A stretch of 64,000 nt of DNA from Gonatopus flavifemur (Eukaryota; Arthropoda; Insecta; Hymenoptera; Dryinidae), in NCBI GenBank assembly GCA_018340375.1, contig JAFFJZ010000002.1, forward strand, positions 18,556,001 through 18,620,000. The letters run 5' to 3'. A program made the position numbers and the translations under genes. Below, piece by piece: positions 1-11,689 of this stretch. The stretch's first letter is position 1; every line of letters begins with the position of its first letter. The notes below the pieces were generated by a model that worked only from the letters and a program-made list of their open reading frames with translations, was not told where the DNA came from and did no database searches.

Positions 1-104
1 GTTAAAACAGCAGTTATAGCAGGGAACTTGAAAAATGAGTAACAGCTACAGCTATTTCATTTTCTTTGCAAGGATGAAAAATGGATTGCCACTATAGCGC
101 CTGA

Positions 105-575
105 GGATCGTCCATGAACTACGTGACCAATAAGGGAAAGGGGGGGGGGGTAAAAATCAAATTCTACGCTTGGGCTACATGGGGGGAGGGGGGGAGGGAG
201 TTTGATCCCGAGCTACGTAGTTTTTTATTTATCTTGTCGTTGGGAGAAAATTCGATATTAAAATCCAGAAAAATGAACCATTTAATTATAAACCGAATAG
301 ATATTTGATTGGATAAAATAAGGTTCCACTCGATTCAAGTAAATTTTATTTGGAATGAGAGAAATTTCATCTCAATGGAATAGATCCTTCATTTCAGTTG
401 ATTAAAATTTTACCAGGATGATATTTGAACAAAAATTCATTTGATTGAAATTAATTCGGTTGAACGTAAATGGGGGAGGGGGGTTGTTCGGAGAAAAGCC
501 ACGGTAGAGCTACATGGGGGGGGGGGAGAGGTAAAAAAATTGCAAAAACAGGGCTACGTAGTGTATGGACGATAA
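105..575. mobile_element. MITE-like element with G tracts and inverted ends
   Basis: The left end (about 106-128, gatcgtccatgaactacgt) is the inverted complement of the right end (about 553-573, ctacgtagtgtatggacgat). Inside are three long G runs (139-148, about 180-200, 516-527), two preceded by the same gctacatggg phrase. There is no credible coding sequence; the short plus-strand ORF at 114-308 is read through the G runs. The structure fits a small non-autonomous DNA element, but no target duplication is obvious. Confidence 0.5.
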
Positions 576-1051
576 TAAGATATTTGTTGTCCTTACAAAA
601 ATATTTACTCTGGCAGCTAAAACGTTAGTTCTGTTAACTAATCTGTTCATGTCGGCAAAAAAACTTAGTTATGTCAACCATTTTTCTTGCTCATTCAGCT
701 AATTTTTGTTTTAAGCGCTATAATAACAGACGTGCTTGTTATTGTGCCAGTAATACTTTTTTCTCCGCGTGCGTGCATGTTCTAGTGAAAAGAAATGAGT
801 AGGAACCGTATCGAAGCTGGATAGGAACTGAACTGGAAATAAAATAGAATGCAATTTCATAGATAGCTTATAGACACAGTGAAAAATATTGTGTTTGAAA
901 CGGTCCACTCAAAATTCGCGTTGGAAGTCAACACAGATGAGTGTCAAATCGACCGATTTTCAATGTCAACGTAACACTTTTGTATCGATTTCTCACATCA
1001 CTCGTGTCAATATTTAACACAAATTTCCAGTAAACCGTTTGAGAGATAAAC

Positions 1052-1941
1052 ATTAGGGTGTTTCAAAAAAAAAAATTGTTTTTGAGTGAAGGGTCTTAAA
1101 CTCTTGATTCCGACCACAAACTGAACCTCCTGAACAACCTGGGGTCCCTAGCTTTAGATTTAGAGGTCGCTCAATCGAGTTTTATATTGCGATTTTGATG
1201 CCAGTCTGAAAAATCACTTGAAGTGGGGAATTCAGGAATTTTGTGTTCATAATCTACTACAGGTCGTAATTCTTGCCCGATTTTGATGATTTTTTTTTAA
1301 AATGCTCAGAATTAAATTCTTAAGAAAACTGTCGTTCCACATTTTTCAGTCCCTCCCTAATTTTTTTCAATAAATAAACAAATAGTGTGGAAAAATCTTC
1401 CATTTCAGGTATTTGAGCTTGTATCTTCCGAAAAAGTCTTGGGATAAAGTTACTATACAGCAAGATTATTACAAGTGTGCTCATTAAACATGAATAATTC
1501 GAATAATTACGAATTCAATGATTATAAACAATTTTCATTAAAACATCAGATTATCCCAAGACTTTTTTGGAAGATACAAGTTGGAATACCTGAAATTGAA
1601 GATTTTTCCACACTATTTGTTTATTCATTGAAAAAATTAGGGAGAGACTGAAAAATGTGGAACGACAGTTCTCTTAAGAATTTAATTCTGAGCATTTACA
1701 AAAAAAATCATCAAAATCGGTCAAGAATTACGACCTGTAGTAGATTATGAACACAAAATTCCTGAATTCCCGACTTTAAGTGGTTTTTCAGACTGGCATC
1801 AAAATTGAAATATAAAACTCGATTGAGCGACCTCTAAATCTAAAGCTAGGGACCCCAGGTTGCAGGAGGTTCAGTTTGGGGTCGGAATCAAGAGTTTAAG
1901 ACCCTTCACTCGAAAACAATTTTTTTTTGAAACACCCTAAT
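1052..1941. mobile_element. Long foldback element
   Basis: Two arms of about 390 bp (1052-1446 and about 1550-1941) are near-perfect inverted copies around a roughly 105 bp AT-rich spacer. The tips read attagggtgtttcaaa and, inverted, tttgaaacaccctaat. Matching internal blocks include ggtccctagctttagattta on the left with its complement at about 1835-1855, and the cttgggataa/ttatcccaag pair at the inner edges. No ORF is present. A TA or TTA target duplication is possible because the tips lie in TTA/TAA. Confidence 0.85.
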
Positions 1942-3379
1942 AAACATGTGTTGAAAATACATAACATTTTCCACTGTGTAGCTATCTAAACTTTTTGAAG
2001 TGAAAATTCACTGTCAAAAAATGAAAATATTGCAACTGTGATGAGAATGAACTTCAATCTTCCCTCTATTGGAGTGAGGCTTTCATTCTTATGGAATGGA
2101 ATTTTTATCCTTATTGGAGTTACGATGTTTGAAACACCACTACACTCTTCGAGAGGGAATTTTGTGCAGAGAAGACTTCCCCTTTTCGGACTATACGCGG
2201 GAGTCTATCTGGACGACTTTCAGGGAATAAAAAGTATCGAACAGACGTGTATTCAGCTTCATGCGGATACTGCACTGTAAAAACAATCGGTAAATTCACT
2301 CAGAAATTCTTCGGTAATTTAGGCACTGATTGGCCCGAAGAAAAATTCGTGAAAATGACAAAAATTCTTGTAATTATACCAGTTTTTCAATAATTCTACC
2401 GAACCATCGGTATATTCGCCAAAAAATTTAATGAATTTACCAAAGGTTTTGAAATGTTTACCTAGTGTAATTGGGTTAATTGCTTCCCGACGCATTTTGG
2501 TGAATTGAATCAAATTTTTTTTTACAGTTTTCTCCAAACAAATTATTGGGAATAGGCTTTGCAAAAGGGGCTAACAAGGTGAGGTCGGAGAATTCTGAAG
2601 CATGAAACACCCTTGTGTAACGCTATTCTAGAGGAAAACCTGCACACAAAAACCGGATGCCTTCACGTATACAGAAACAGATAAGATTCCAATCTCTATT
2701 CACATCTTTTTCGAGATCTCTTCAGCTTTTGAACATTCAGCCTACAAACAGGGCCAGCGTAACCCAGTGAGTATATCTTAGATAACATGTAAGCTTGTTA
2801 TAAGGTTTTCAGACTTGTCATTAGATTGTTTTTGACTTGTTACTGACAACTTTGCCAGTGTAAGGTTGTTACATCTCTCTTGCAAGGGTTTTGTAAGCTT
2901 GTACCCTGGTCGTGTGTCAACATTGCAGCAAGGCAAAATTGCTATCTGGGATGGAACATGCGGAATTCAAAACCCATTGATTCTCGCCAAATCTCATTGA
3001 ATCTTGTACAGTGTTCTAACCAAATCCTATTCAACCATTTTCAATGAGATTTATTCAGATGAATGTATTTTTTCAATGTGATTCTGATTAGATCTTACAC
3101 AATGTTCTGACCAAATCTCATGCATTTTGTGTTTTTAATCAGGCAAGAGTATGAATTTCACCGCCCCCATTCTTAAATAGACCAACTTGAGTATGAACTG
3201 ATGAATTGATACCAATTTATTAAAAAATGAAAGCGTACGTTGAATTTTTTGTGCAAAAAAATAGCTCAATTTGAAGTTTGTAGGCTGAGGGTTAAGTAAG
3301 ATAGAGTATTACAAACTCTACGCAAAGTTGTAGCTTTTTTTTCTCTCGGTTGAAACCATTCTGAATTCGAAACTTAAAT
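1942..3379. other. Gene-free stretch
   Basis: No coding exon is supported. The plus ORF at 2038-2280 has no recognisable motif. A weak direct repeat occurs here: cttgtacagtgttctaacc (about 3003-3021) returns as cttacacaatgttctgacc (about 3093-3111). The block 2740-2910 is rich in cttgt words. Confidence 0.5.
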
Positions 3380-3801
3380 CTTGATTAATAAAAATTTGAG
3401 AATATTTCCTAAAATCTGAGAGTTTTTCTTAAATGCATAATAAAGATAAAACGGTCCACTTTTTTGTGGAATTGTATTCGGAAAACAATGAAAAATTATC
3501 AACACTTGATAAAAAATAAAGAAACTTATGAACTTTCACAAAGTGAATAGTAGGATATTAAAATGTTGTTGTTGTCTTTGTAAAATTTCACGCGCGACTT
3601 TTTGAAACTTCGTATGTTTCTCTATTTTTTATTGAGCATTGATAATTCTTCATTGTTTCTCGAATACAATCCCATAAAAATACGAACCGTTTCATCTTTA
3701 CTCATCTTCATCATTTAAGAAATACTCTTAGATTTCAAGAAATATTTTCCAATTTTTATTGAAGATTACTATATTTTCGATCTGCATTTTTCTCCGTGTA
3801 C
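3380..3801. mobile_element. MITE of the CACGGAG family (left tip lost)
   Basis: The right end reads tttttctccgtg, the inverted form of CACGGAGAAAA. The two halves are inverted copies: the left arm with ttgagaatatttcctaaaat and aacaatgaaaaattatcaac pairs with 3601-3780. The same layout and many of the same words occur in the complete copy at 19930-20481. The left arm fades into unrelated sequence before the expected CACGGAG tip, so this copy looks end-damaged. Confidence 0.7.
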
Positions 3802-5035
3802 AGGGTTTCATTAAAATGCTCCATATCAATTCTCCCTGAACCTAAACTGTAATGAAAATTGATGTAGACAATCCCTAGTTTGCTTGAGATCCGAAAAAAT
3901 GTAGTTTTGCGAAAAAATCTAACGTAGAATCCATCACTTCGTCACGCTGCTGACCTTTGCTCAATTAAATTTCTATTAGAAACACCCAACCGCAATACCC
4001 TATCTTTACACGTGATTCTACCTTTTCTCCGTGAAAATCACATCTCCTTTCGCTCATTTCTTCATACCTGAGACAAAAACAGGAAAACAAATAGTAACCG
4101 AATAAAACAATATTTCCGTCATTGAAGGAACCTTCCTTCATTATTCACATAAACGACGCAAGATATTTTTATTTTCGTACACCTGGATTCACAGACTGCC
4201 ACAGACCGATCGCGATGCAAATTTTTGGCTCGCGCGTGGAGTTTTAAAATTCACATCGATATCCTTTTACAAATGGTTTATTTCGGTCGAATCGAATGCA
4301 CGATGAGATTTAAATTGAATACCCTTCTTTCCCTTCCAAGACCTTGACCTTTCATTAAATCTTCCTACTCGTGATCTCGTGATGTGTGCAGCCAAAGAAC
4401 GAACTCTGCTTGCTGTAAGCTCTCCCCGCCCACTAATCGATTCATCTCACAGTCGACTATGTTTAGAACACGTGCTCTTGGCGTTTCACTAACATAATTG
4501 TTACGAATAAGTGTGGATGTGCACATGAACGGTTAACGATCGTGCCACGAGGGCTATTTGAATGGATTCGATGTACTTGGCACGCACGTGTTCCGTGCTA
4601 GACAGCGTATACAAATTGTGCTGAATCTAGTTATATTCGTTTATGTCATTAGTTATTAACCGCGAGGATGGTGGCAAATAAAATAAGATTTTCTCGATCA
4701 AAGTCGCGGTCGATACACGTCTAGTCTTTCACCAATTCGAGCGGTGAGCACTTATTGGATAAGGATTTTGGTGTAATTCATGGATAGTGCAGATGATGGT
4801 GAGGTTATTGAAAATCTTGAATTGTATTCAAGACTGTCGTCAGGTTGTGAAATTTTCATTGTCTCGACCTTACATAGTTTAATTGGGAGGTCGATACTCG
4901 AAAACAACAATGAGTAGCTGCTACTTTTGTTGAGCAATTTTTCTGTGGATTCGATTCAGAATGATTTCAGTAAAGACAATTCTAATTACAGGATTACCAA
5001 TGCGTGAATAATTGCCAAATTACAGGAATTACATG
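3802..5035. other. Gene-free stretch
   Basis: This is AT-rich unique-looking DNA. The minus ORF at 4752-4937 shows no family signature and lacks good splice context. Nothing else is supported. Confidence 0.4.
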
Positions 5036-5296
5036 GAAAGACCAAGGAGTATTAGGAGGGAACATAACGGTGGAAGGGGTAGAAATTATTGAAACGGAAA
5101 CTCATACCTTCAAGACCAACTTTCTTATGGCTCCAACCAACGGAAGTTGTTCTGTTCCCAAAAGTATAATTCACTTATTACTTTTAGAATTGAGCTCTCA
5201 TTGATTGGACCCATCGGAAAGTAGATCTTGAGGGTGGGGGTTTCCGTTTCGTCCCTACCACCGCTATGTTCCCTCCTGATACTCCTTGGGCAGGAC
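5036..5296. mobile_element. Small foldback element
   Basis: The phrase ccaaggagtattaggaggga (5042-5061) is inverted at 5267-5291 (tccctcctgatactccttgg). The nested inner phrases gaaacggaaactc and gtttccgtttcgtcc also pair. The arms are about 70 bp around a 110 bp core. No ORF of note. Confidence 0.65.
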
Positions 5297-5547
5297 TGGA
5301 TTTATCAATACTGAGAATGTTATCGATTTTTCAGTCCAACTTCTCACTTTGCGATACCATATCTCCAGATTTGAATTTTCATGGATTTGCATCATGGTTC
5401 CCACCCGGAACCAGTCTAGCCTCTTCTCAAAACCCGTGTTGAACTTCAGGGTCCTATCCGGGACTTCTCGGATTCCCATCTGGGACCATTCGAGTTCCAA
5501 GTTGACAGAAACCTGGGAAGTCTTGAACCACGATTAATTGCCAACTG

Positions 5548-5840
5548 CCCAGCCAGCAAAGTGCTTCCAAATTCACGTTTCCGCTACTAGCAGTGCTAGT
5601 GGTAGCAACGTAGTAGCTTTTCCATTACCGTAAGACCGCATGCTACCATAACATATATATAATTCAATTTATAACGTAGCACTACCTCAGCGCTACCAAG
5701 TAGTGCTCTTAGTAAAAATACTACCAAGTCGCTCCTATTTCCATACATAAATGAAGCCATATATGTACAGAAGATTTTTAACTGTATAAATGAATGGTAG
5801 CATCTCTGCCAGAAGCGCTGCCTTGATTTTGTTGGCTGGG
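5548..5840. mobile_element. MITE with CCCAGCCARCAAA ends
   Basis: The left tip cccagccagcaaag is matched in inverted orientation by the right tip tttgttggctggg. The interior is rich in alternating gctac and gtagc words that let most of the element fold on itself. No target duplication was identified with confidence. Confidence 0.55.
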
Positions 5841-7892
5841 TGGGCACTCTTTTGCACGGCCATTCTTTCCACTGCAAAATCTCTAAATAAGTAACTAACT
5901 ATCTTTCCCGAGCACCATTCAGTTCAGATAAGGAGGTCTGTTCAGATTCAACATACTTTATAAACGTATTTCCAAGAAAACTGGAATAAATTGAAAGGTT
6001 TATCATCTAATCGATGTACAATCGCACGCATTCTTTTTCTTTATTACACGAAAAAAAATTCCATGAAGGAATTTGATGGTAAGCAGAAAAAGAGTGTGTG
6101 TGATATTTTGCGCTAAGGCAAGCTATTTTTTCGCATTCTCGTGCAGAATTCTTTTATTATGAGAAATATTGTTCATTCCGGTTCGGAAAGAGATCCTATG
6201 TAAGTGTTATGAATAAGAGATCCCAAGGTTATGTGGGAAACATTTTCCTTTCAATCTTTCCTTTTCTTTGTCGAAAGGAAACAAGTCTATACGTATTCAT
6301 ACGCCGTAAAGATACCGTGACGATTCCTTCTTTACTTCATAGAATAAATGATTTTATATTGTAAGGTTAAAATCCTTTAGCGGTAATTGGTAGATACGAT
6401 ACATGAATTTATGAATCATTCGCAGCGAACCTGACAAAAAACATTCAATTAAAAGGATTAATCATTTACTGTTTTAACAGCACAAAAAAGGTCTACTATA
6501 TATATTTTCTCATATTTTCTCAACTATTCGATATTCCTGCAGTCGTATTCTGTTTATTTGCAACTGCAGTCGTCGCTAGAATAAAAAAGAATATAAACAA
6601 ACGAATAGACATGTATGAAATGGAATAAACCGACAACGAGGCGAAGTGAATACGAATACCTCCTCCTCTTGATTCTATTTGAAAATTCAACCCGAACACC
6701 GCGTAGCCTACCAGTGGAGGAACAACAAACGTTATAATGTGTGCTGCGTATAAAACAATAATAATATATACGACCGCATCGGTAATTGAACTTATCATCA
6801 TTTCATCAATCCATCAACGGATTTATTCCCTGAATATACATCGTTAATCACGTTACCACGAGAAATTGCAAAAAAGATCTCAAATAACTGTCGCAAATGA
6901 TGAAAAATCTCATCCTCATATGCGAATTATTAACGCATTAAATACAAGGATGATTGGTTTCAAGGTTTTTTTCTGTCTTCCCTTGACATGACAAGTATCA
7001 GCAAGGGCATAGAAAAAGCCGAAAGGTTTGCAATTACGAAATGACTTTTTCCTCGTAATAGCTATAATATTATCTTCCAGCTAATAAGCGACATTAGTGT
7101 ATACACAACGGAAATACAAGGAAAGAACTGAAAGACTCGCACAGACCTGGAGAGTACGTTCTTGGGTGAATAAGTGTCTTACAGAGAGAAAAACAAGGGA
7201 AAAAACAACGGCAGAAGAAGAAGAATAGAAGAGAGGAAGGGGCCCATCCGTTGAACTTACGCCTCACCTCGAATACAAAACAAGTACATAGGTGTGTTAT
7301 AAGTCTATGGGTAAAAGTTAGTGGAACAGGAGATGTCATTGACTTGTTTCATCGCGGTGCGTGCACGATAAAGGACACTTTTTCCCTATTTGTTGGAATT
7401 GAAAAACAAAACAGACGAAATAGGTACGGCGATATTGTTTGTCTTTTATGAAATTTTTTCTTGAGTTTTACGGAAATGAGGCATGTTTACCTAATCGTTA
7501 AATATTTTCAGGACTGCATGTTCTTTATATCCTTGTGCTGAAAATCACAATCAATTCCGTAAAGAATCCTGCAACAGAATTCTAAGAAACCTGGCGATTC
7601 CAAAGTGACTAATTTTTCGGTTATTTTTAGGTTCAGTAAAAATTTGGTCAGAAAATGGTTCATATAATGACCTATTTGTGACCGTAAACTAATGGTTGTT
7701 TAGAACAAATTTTCAACCAAAAAAATTACCACCAAATAACCAGAAAATCACAAAAATTGAGATTGGTTGAATTTTGGTCAATTTTCGTTGACAAAAAATG
7801 TTCCAAACGACCAACAAGTTACCAAAACCAGGATTCTTCACCAAAATGTATTCGAAATTTTTGGTCGCTTGTCAGTTCATCCAGATCCGCTA
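5841..7892. other. Gene-free stretch
   Basis: No exon is supported. The minus ORFs at 6520-6801 and 7094-7339 are low-complexity or hydrophobic chance frames without family motifs. The block 7600-7860 is dense in ttggt and accaa words that can pair, but no clean element boundary was found. Confidence 0.4.
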
Positions 7893-8473
7893 CACTGAGA
7901 GAAATTACTGTAGCTGAAAATGAACCCAAGTGCAGTCTTCGATCACAATAGCTATATTTTCACTACTACAGGGATTCCCATACCCATGTAAAAATTTACC
8001 AGTGGCGCAAGGCTGACCCAGCTCTGACGAGTATTGGCGGAGCCTTGGGAGAAAGCCTGACCAAGGACTGAAATGATAACACCGTTTCAGCAATTGACAA
8101 GCCTCAATTTTAATGCCTGGGGCAGCGGTGGTGAAAGGTCACCAATGTTGGCCGATACAAAACTTTTACTATAAAACCAATGTTGGTTTAATCCTGAAGC
8201 AATGTTGGCACAAACTTGCGCCAACACCGTTCTCACACTTTTCATCTTTGTATTGCCGACACAGGCACGATATTACCTCTATTGTCAATCAACGTTGGCC
8301 CAATATAAATCCCTTACGCTTGGCTGTCACGCCTGGCCCAAGCCATTGCCTGTGGTCAACATTGGCGGAATCGCTAAATTTTAACATGGGTAGCTACTTC
8401 AATGGAAAATAATGGCTACTGTGACTACAAAAATGTACTCGGGCTCGTTTTCAGCTACAGTTTTTCCTCAGTG
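7893..8473. mobile_element. MITE with CACTGAG ends and TA flanks
   Basis: The left end starts cactgagagaaattactgta and the right end, inverted, starts cactgaggaaaaactgtagc. Both continue into gctgaaaatgaaccc-like sequence. The element is flanked by TA on both sides (7891-7892 and 8474-8475). The core carries repeated caatgttggc/gccaac words in both orientations (about 8140-8370). The plus ORFs in the core follow these words and show no protein family. Confidence 0.75.
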
Positions 8474-8943
8474 TAGGGAAGTTCTACAAAAGTATTCTAC
8501 GGAAGTTCCTCGGAAATGAATTCACAGTTTTAGGTTGCGTCCCAGACAACACAAGTTATTCCATAAGAATTCGTTTGGATACCAAAATTTTCGAAACAGT
8601 TCTTTACGAACGTCGGAAGTATTTAAAACGGATTCATAGGAAGTTCAAGGAAAATACCAGTTATGTCCGCCTAAAACTGTTCGGAGTGGTATTCAATCGA
8701 CATATCATATGCGTTCGCAAAGAATTCATGTTCACAACCAATTGTATTCACCATACAATTCCAAAAGAAGTCATTTTGAGTTCCAATCAAAATATATTTA
8801 GAATTCATCATGAATTGTTCCCGGATGTCGAATTGAAATGTTTTATGAGCTTTTCTACAGTATATAATTGAATATGTATTGGATAAATGTTCAAGATATT
8901 CAAAACTCTTTATATTTTTTTACGCGGAGAGAAATTTTGTATG
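8474..8943. other. Gene-free stretch
   Basis: Contains a 98-codon plus ORF (8575-8871) without any recognised motif, splice context or homologous neighbour. It is not called as a gene. Confidence 0.4.
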
Positions 8944-9163
8944 TTAAGGCGATTCACCACAAGCCAAGTTACTAGATCTCTCCCCCCAGTTTTCTCAGTA
9001 ATCAATGAATATAATCAATTTGAATGAGCAGTTGCCTCTTCTTAGGCTATTGAAAAAAATGCAGCTGCTCATTATTTTTCATTTTATGTGTTCGTTTCTG
9101 AGAAAACTGGGGGGAGAAATTTGGAATCTAGTAACTTTTGCAGGGAGTAATGAATCCCCTTAA
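8944..9163. mobile_element. TTAA-flanked MITE, copy 1
   Basis: The element is bounded by TTAA at 8944-8947 and 9160-9163 with tips ggcgattcac and, inverted, ggggattcat. The inner arms ctagatctctccccccagtt and aactggggggagaaatttgg are inverted copies. A second copy with the same architecture is at 16718-16939. The TTAA target is the hallmark of piggyBac-type mobilisation. No transposase is in the window. Confidence 0.8.
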
Positions 9164-9387
9164 ACCCCTAGATTTCATACCGAATTGAGGATATATCAAG
9201 ATTTTGAGGTTATGTACCATACAAGCTTCATGCAAATACCAGACTTCCTTTCATTTAAAATCATGAAAATATTATACATTTCAGAAGGCACAAATAACAT
9301 AACGAAGATTACATCGAGGCCATTCTTCAAAATGTATATAAAAACTAACCTCGAAATCCAAAGGAAATCATTAATCATGCGCTTGCA

Positions 9388-9945
9388 CCACTGATCTCTA
9401 ATATACACTGGATAGCGGATACAGGACTTCGCAATACAAGACTTCTGTGAGTAATTGAACGTGATAGAAGACTCTGGGGCCGCCATTTGTTTGTGGGCTG
9501 AATGGTTAATTTTGGTGGTAAATTTGAATGCTATCGAAGTATTTTGTGCAGTATATCAATATTAATCCAATCCTAATACCCAATATTGTGTAACATGATG
9601 GGAAATTCGGAAAAATCATGATTGATTACAGTTTGAATGGTTTGGAACGTTTTTATAATTGAAAATATACATTTTTTTGTGAAATTCACAAAAACTCAAC
9701 AATAAACAGAATCTCATGCTTGTTTGTATTATGAACTAAAATTTAGATGACATGGGAAAGGATAATGAAAAATTTTTCAATTACGTGAAAATATAATGTA
9801 GATTTTGTTGGAAATACGTTGATACGGTTCAAATTTACCGCTAAAAAATGACCATTCAGCCCACAACAAAATGGTGGCTCAAGTCTTCAATTCGTCACAA
9901 GAAATTTTTAGTATCCGCTATCCAGTGTATAATAGAGATCAGTGG
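9388..9945. mobile_element. Palindromic MITE with 6 bp CTTGCA target duplication
   Basis: The ends ccactgatctctaatataca and, inverted, ccactgatctctattataca run on into long imperfect inverted arms of about 130 bp each (shared: tgggctgaatgg, ggtaaatttgaa). CTTGCA flanks the element on both sides (9382-9387 and 9946-9951). The right flank overlaps the first two bases of the neighbouring THAP-bearing element, so this copy appears to have landed at that element's tip. Confidence 0.75.
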
Positions 9946-10566
9946 CTTGCACGGAGAAAAAAGATCATGGAATGATCACTAGAAGAGATAGTAAACTGGT
10001 GACAACTACGAATTTCTGTATACAGTCGCTAATAGACACGGTGTAAGAGAATTAGGTGATCCAACTCTTCAAAACTGCTGTGATTATTTCATGCAGTTTA
10101 CTCATAATGACACATGAGTGCGCTACTGATTTTGGTAGGCAAATGTAAACAACAATGGCCGCTCCCATGAAATGAATATAACCTCATAAAAATTAATATG
10201 GAATAATATTTTTTATTTATTATTACTCCCACGCAACACACGGATGTTTCAGATGTGATATGAACATGCTTGGAACCTCCAAATGAGACTGTTTTGGATA
10301 ATCACCTTCTGAGCATGTCCATAGGATACTGTCCGCATTATAATTCCTCTTGGTGTTGCTTGGGCTTGTAACAATAAAGTCAATTACCACTCATATTGAA
10401 TAATGAACCGGATTGGAATACAAAATTTTTCAATGTTTTCTTCACCATAAAAAAATTCTCACTGATATCAAAGAACAGTATTTTTGCAAATAAATCAGGC
10501 AGTACGAAACAAATAGAAAAAGATTAATCGTTATTGATATTTTGAGAATAATATTGCAAAACAATT

Positions 10567-10917
10567 TTATTTTCTATAAATCACCAATAGAAATTCAAAA
10601 ATCACAATGTGCAGATGATAGGTTTTTATAATTCTCAAATTCGAAACATACAACCATGTAGCGAATGGCACTTCACGAATGATTACTTCATAAATCACAT
10701 TCCCAATCACATCACGTACAATATTCCCTCGTTTTAGATCATATTCTTGAAAGTGTTTTTCACAAACAAAACTATTCTTATTCAAACAATTATCCGATTT
10801 TTTGATAACATCAACCCATTTCTTGAAAAGTTCAGTGTCTTTCGGTGCACGAAACATAGATACTTTGTCTTTCGTATATCCACTGTCACATTCAATAATA
10901 CAGCACTTTTGTACCAT
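10567..10917 (-). CDS. THAP domain-only protein inside a TIR element
   Basis: The 116-residue product begins MVQKCCIIECDSGY and shows the C2CH zinc module of THAP domains: C-x4-C at residues 5/6-10, an FRAP turn near 22-25, a W near 34, then CEKHF (C-x2-H) near 53-57, and a closing VPFATW that resembles the AVPTIF-type end of the fold. The remaining 35 or so residues are hydrophobic and may be intron read-through. The ORF is bounded by the inverted repeats of the element, so it is probably a transposase N-terminus that lost its RNase H-like catalytic part. It could still bind the element ends. It is unrelated in detail to the host THAP gene at 28 kb. Confidence 0.6.
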   Translation of the reverse strand: MVQKCCIIECDSGYTKDKVSMFRAPKDTELFKKWVDVIKKSDNCLNKNSFVCEKHFQEYDLKRGNIVRDVIGNVIYEVIIREVPFATWLYVSNLRIIKTYHLHIVIFEFLLVIYRK

Positions 10918-11135
10918 TTTAACTTATTTTTTTTCAATTCCTTGGGAATGAAAATACATTTTTGTGATGAAGAAGGAATTCAAATAGATGCTACCATATT
11001 CCGCCATTGTTGTTTACAAAAACCTACCTCGAACACATACGACATCTGGAAAACACTAGAGAAAACTACAACAAATAATCACACCCCCACTCCCTCAAAA
11101 TCCAGGAAGTTGGTTCACCTATTATTTTACACCGC

Positions 11136-11225
11136 GCTAATAGAGACGAGTAATGATTCCTATTTTGGTATACTAAATTGTATTTTAATATACCAAAATA
11201 GGAATCATTACTCGTCTCTGTTAGC
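11136..11225. repeat. 90 bp near-perfect hairpin inside the right TIR
   Basis: The sequence gctaatagagacgagtaatg and its inverted copy ending gttagc form arms of about 37 bp around a 15 bp loop. The corresponding place in the left TIR (about 10028) lacks the hairpin, so it is an insertion or local inverted duplication within the right end. Confidence 0.75.
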
Positions 11226-11689
11226 GACTGTGCACAGAAATTCGTAGTTGTCACCAGTTTACTATCTTTTCTAGCGATCATTCCATGATCTTTTTTCTCC
11301 GTGTGTAGTGAATACCGTGCACACCATTAGCAATCAAAGAAAAGACAATTCATAGTTATTTCTACCCTGTAATCTAATTCCTTTGCTGTAACCATTCCAT
11401 GCGTATATGCAGATTTTATAGATGTCAACAAATATCTATCCCAGACAGCAAAAATAACCCGTTTGAATTCTTGAAGACTCTTTAATGAGTTCTTGCCCTG
11501 GTGAAAATTTCCGCTCGCCGGAAGCGAACTTTGAAACAAATGAAGCGTGAAATGTTTCAATTTTCGCTTCTTTTGTGCTTAGATACTGTTTCATGTACTC
11601 TCCCGCGTCGCTTCATACCCTTCTTACGCTCCCATTCTCACTAGAGTGGAACAGTCCCCGTTATGTCAGTGAAAATTAATTCAATATGA

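Larger units (their letters stand above)
9950..11303 (-). mobile_element. TIR element carrying a THAP-domain ORF
   Basis: The left end begins CACGGAGAAAAAAGATC and the right end is its inverted copy (11287-11303). The terminal inverted repeats stay alike for about 120 bp and less closely for another 150 bp or so (shared word gtaaacaacaatggc). The right repeat is interrupted by a 90 bp hairpin at 11136-11225. A single THAP ORF on the minus strand lies inside (10567-10917). THAP domains are the DNA-binding part of P-element-type transposases, but no catalytic domain is present, so this is a non-autonomous or decayed relative. No convincing target duplication was found. Confidence 0.75.

Noticed and set aside
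2038..2280. 80-codon ORF beginning MMRMNFN
   Set aside because: It has no motif, splice sites or conserved context, and lies among repeats.
8575..8871. 98-codon plus ORF between two MITEs
   Set aside because: Composition is basic and AT-driven, with no recognisable domain. It is probably chance in the kinase intron.
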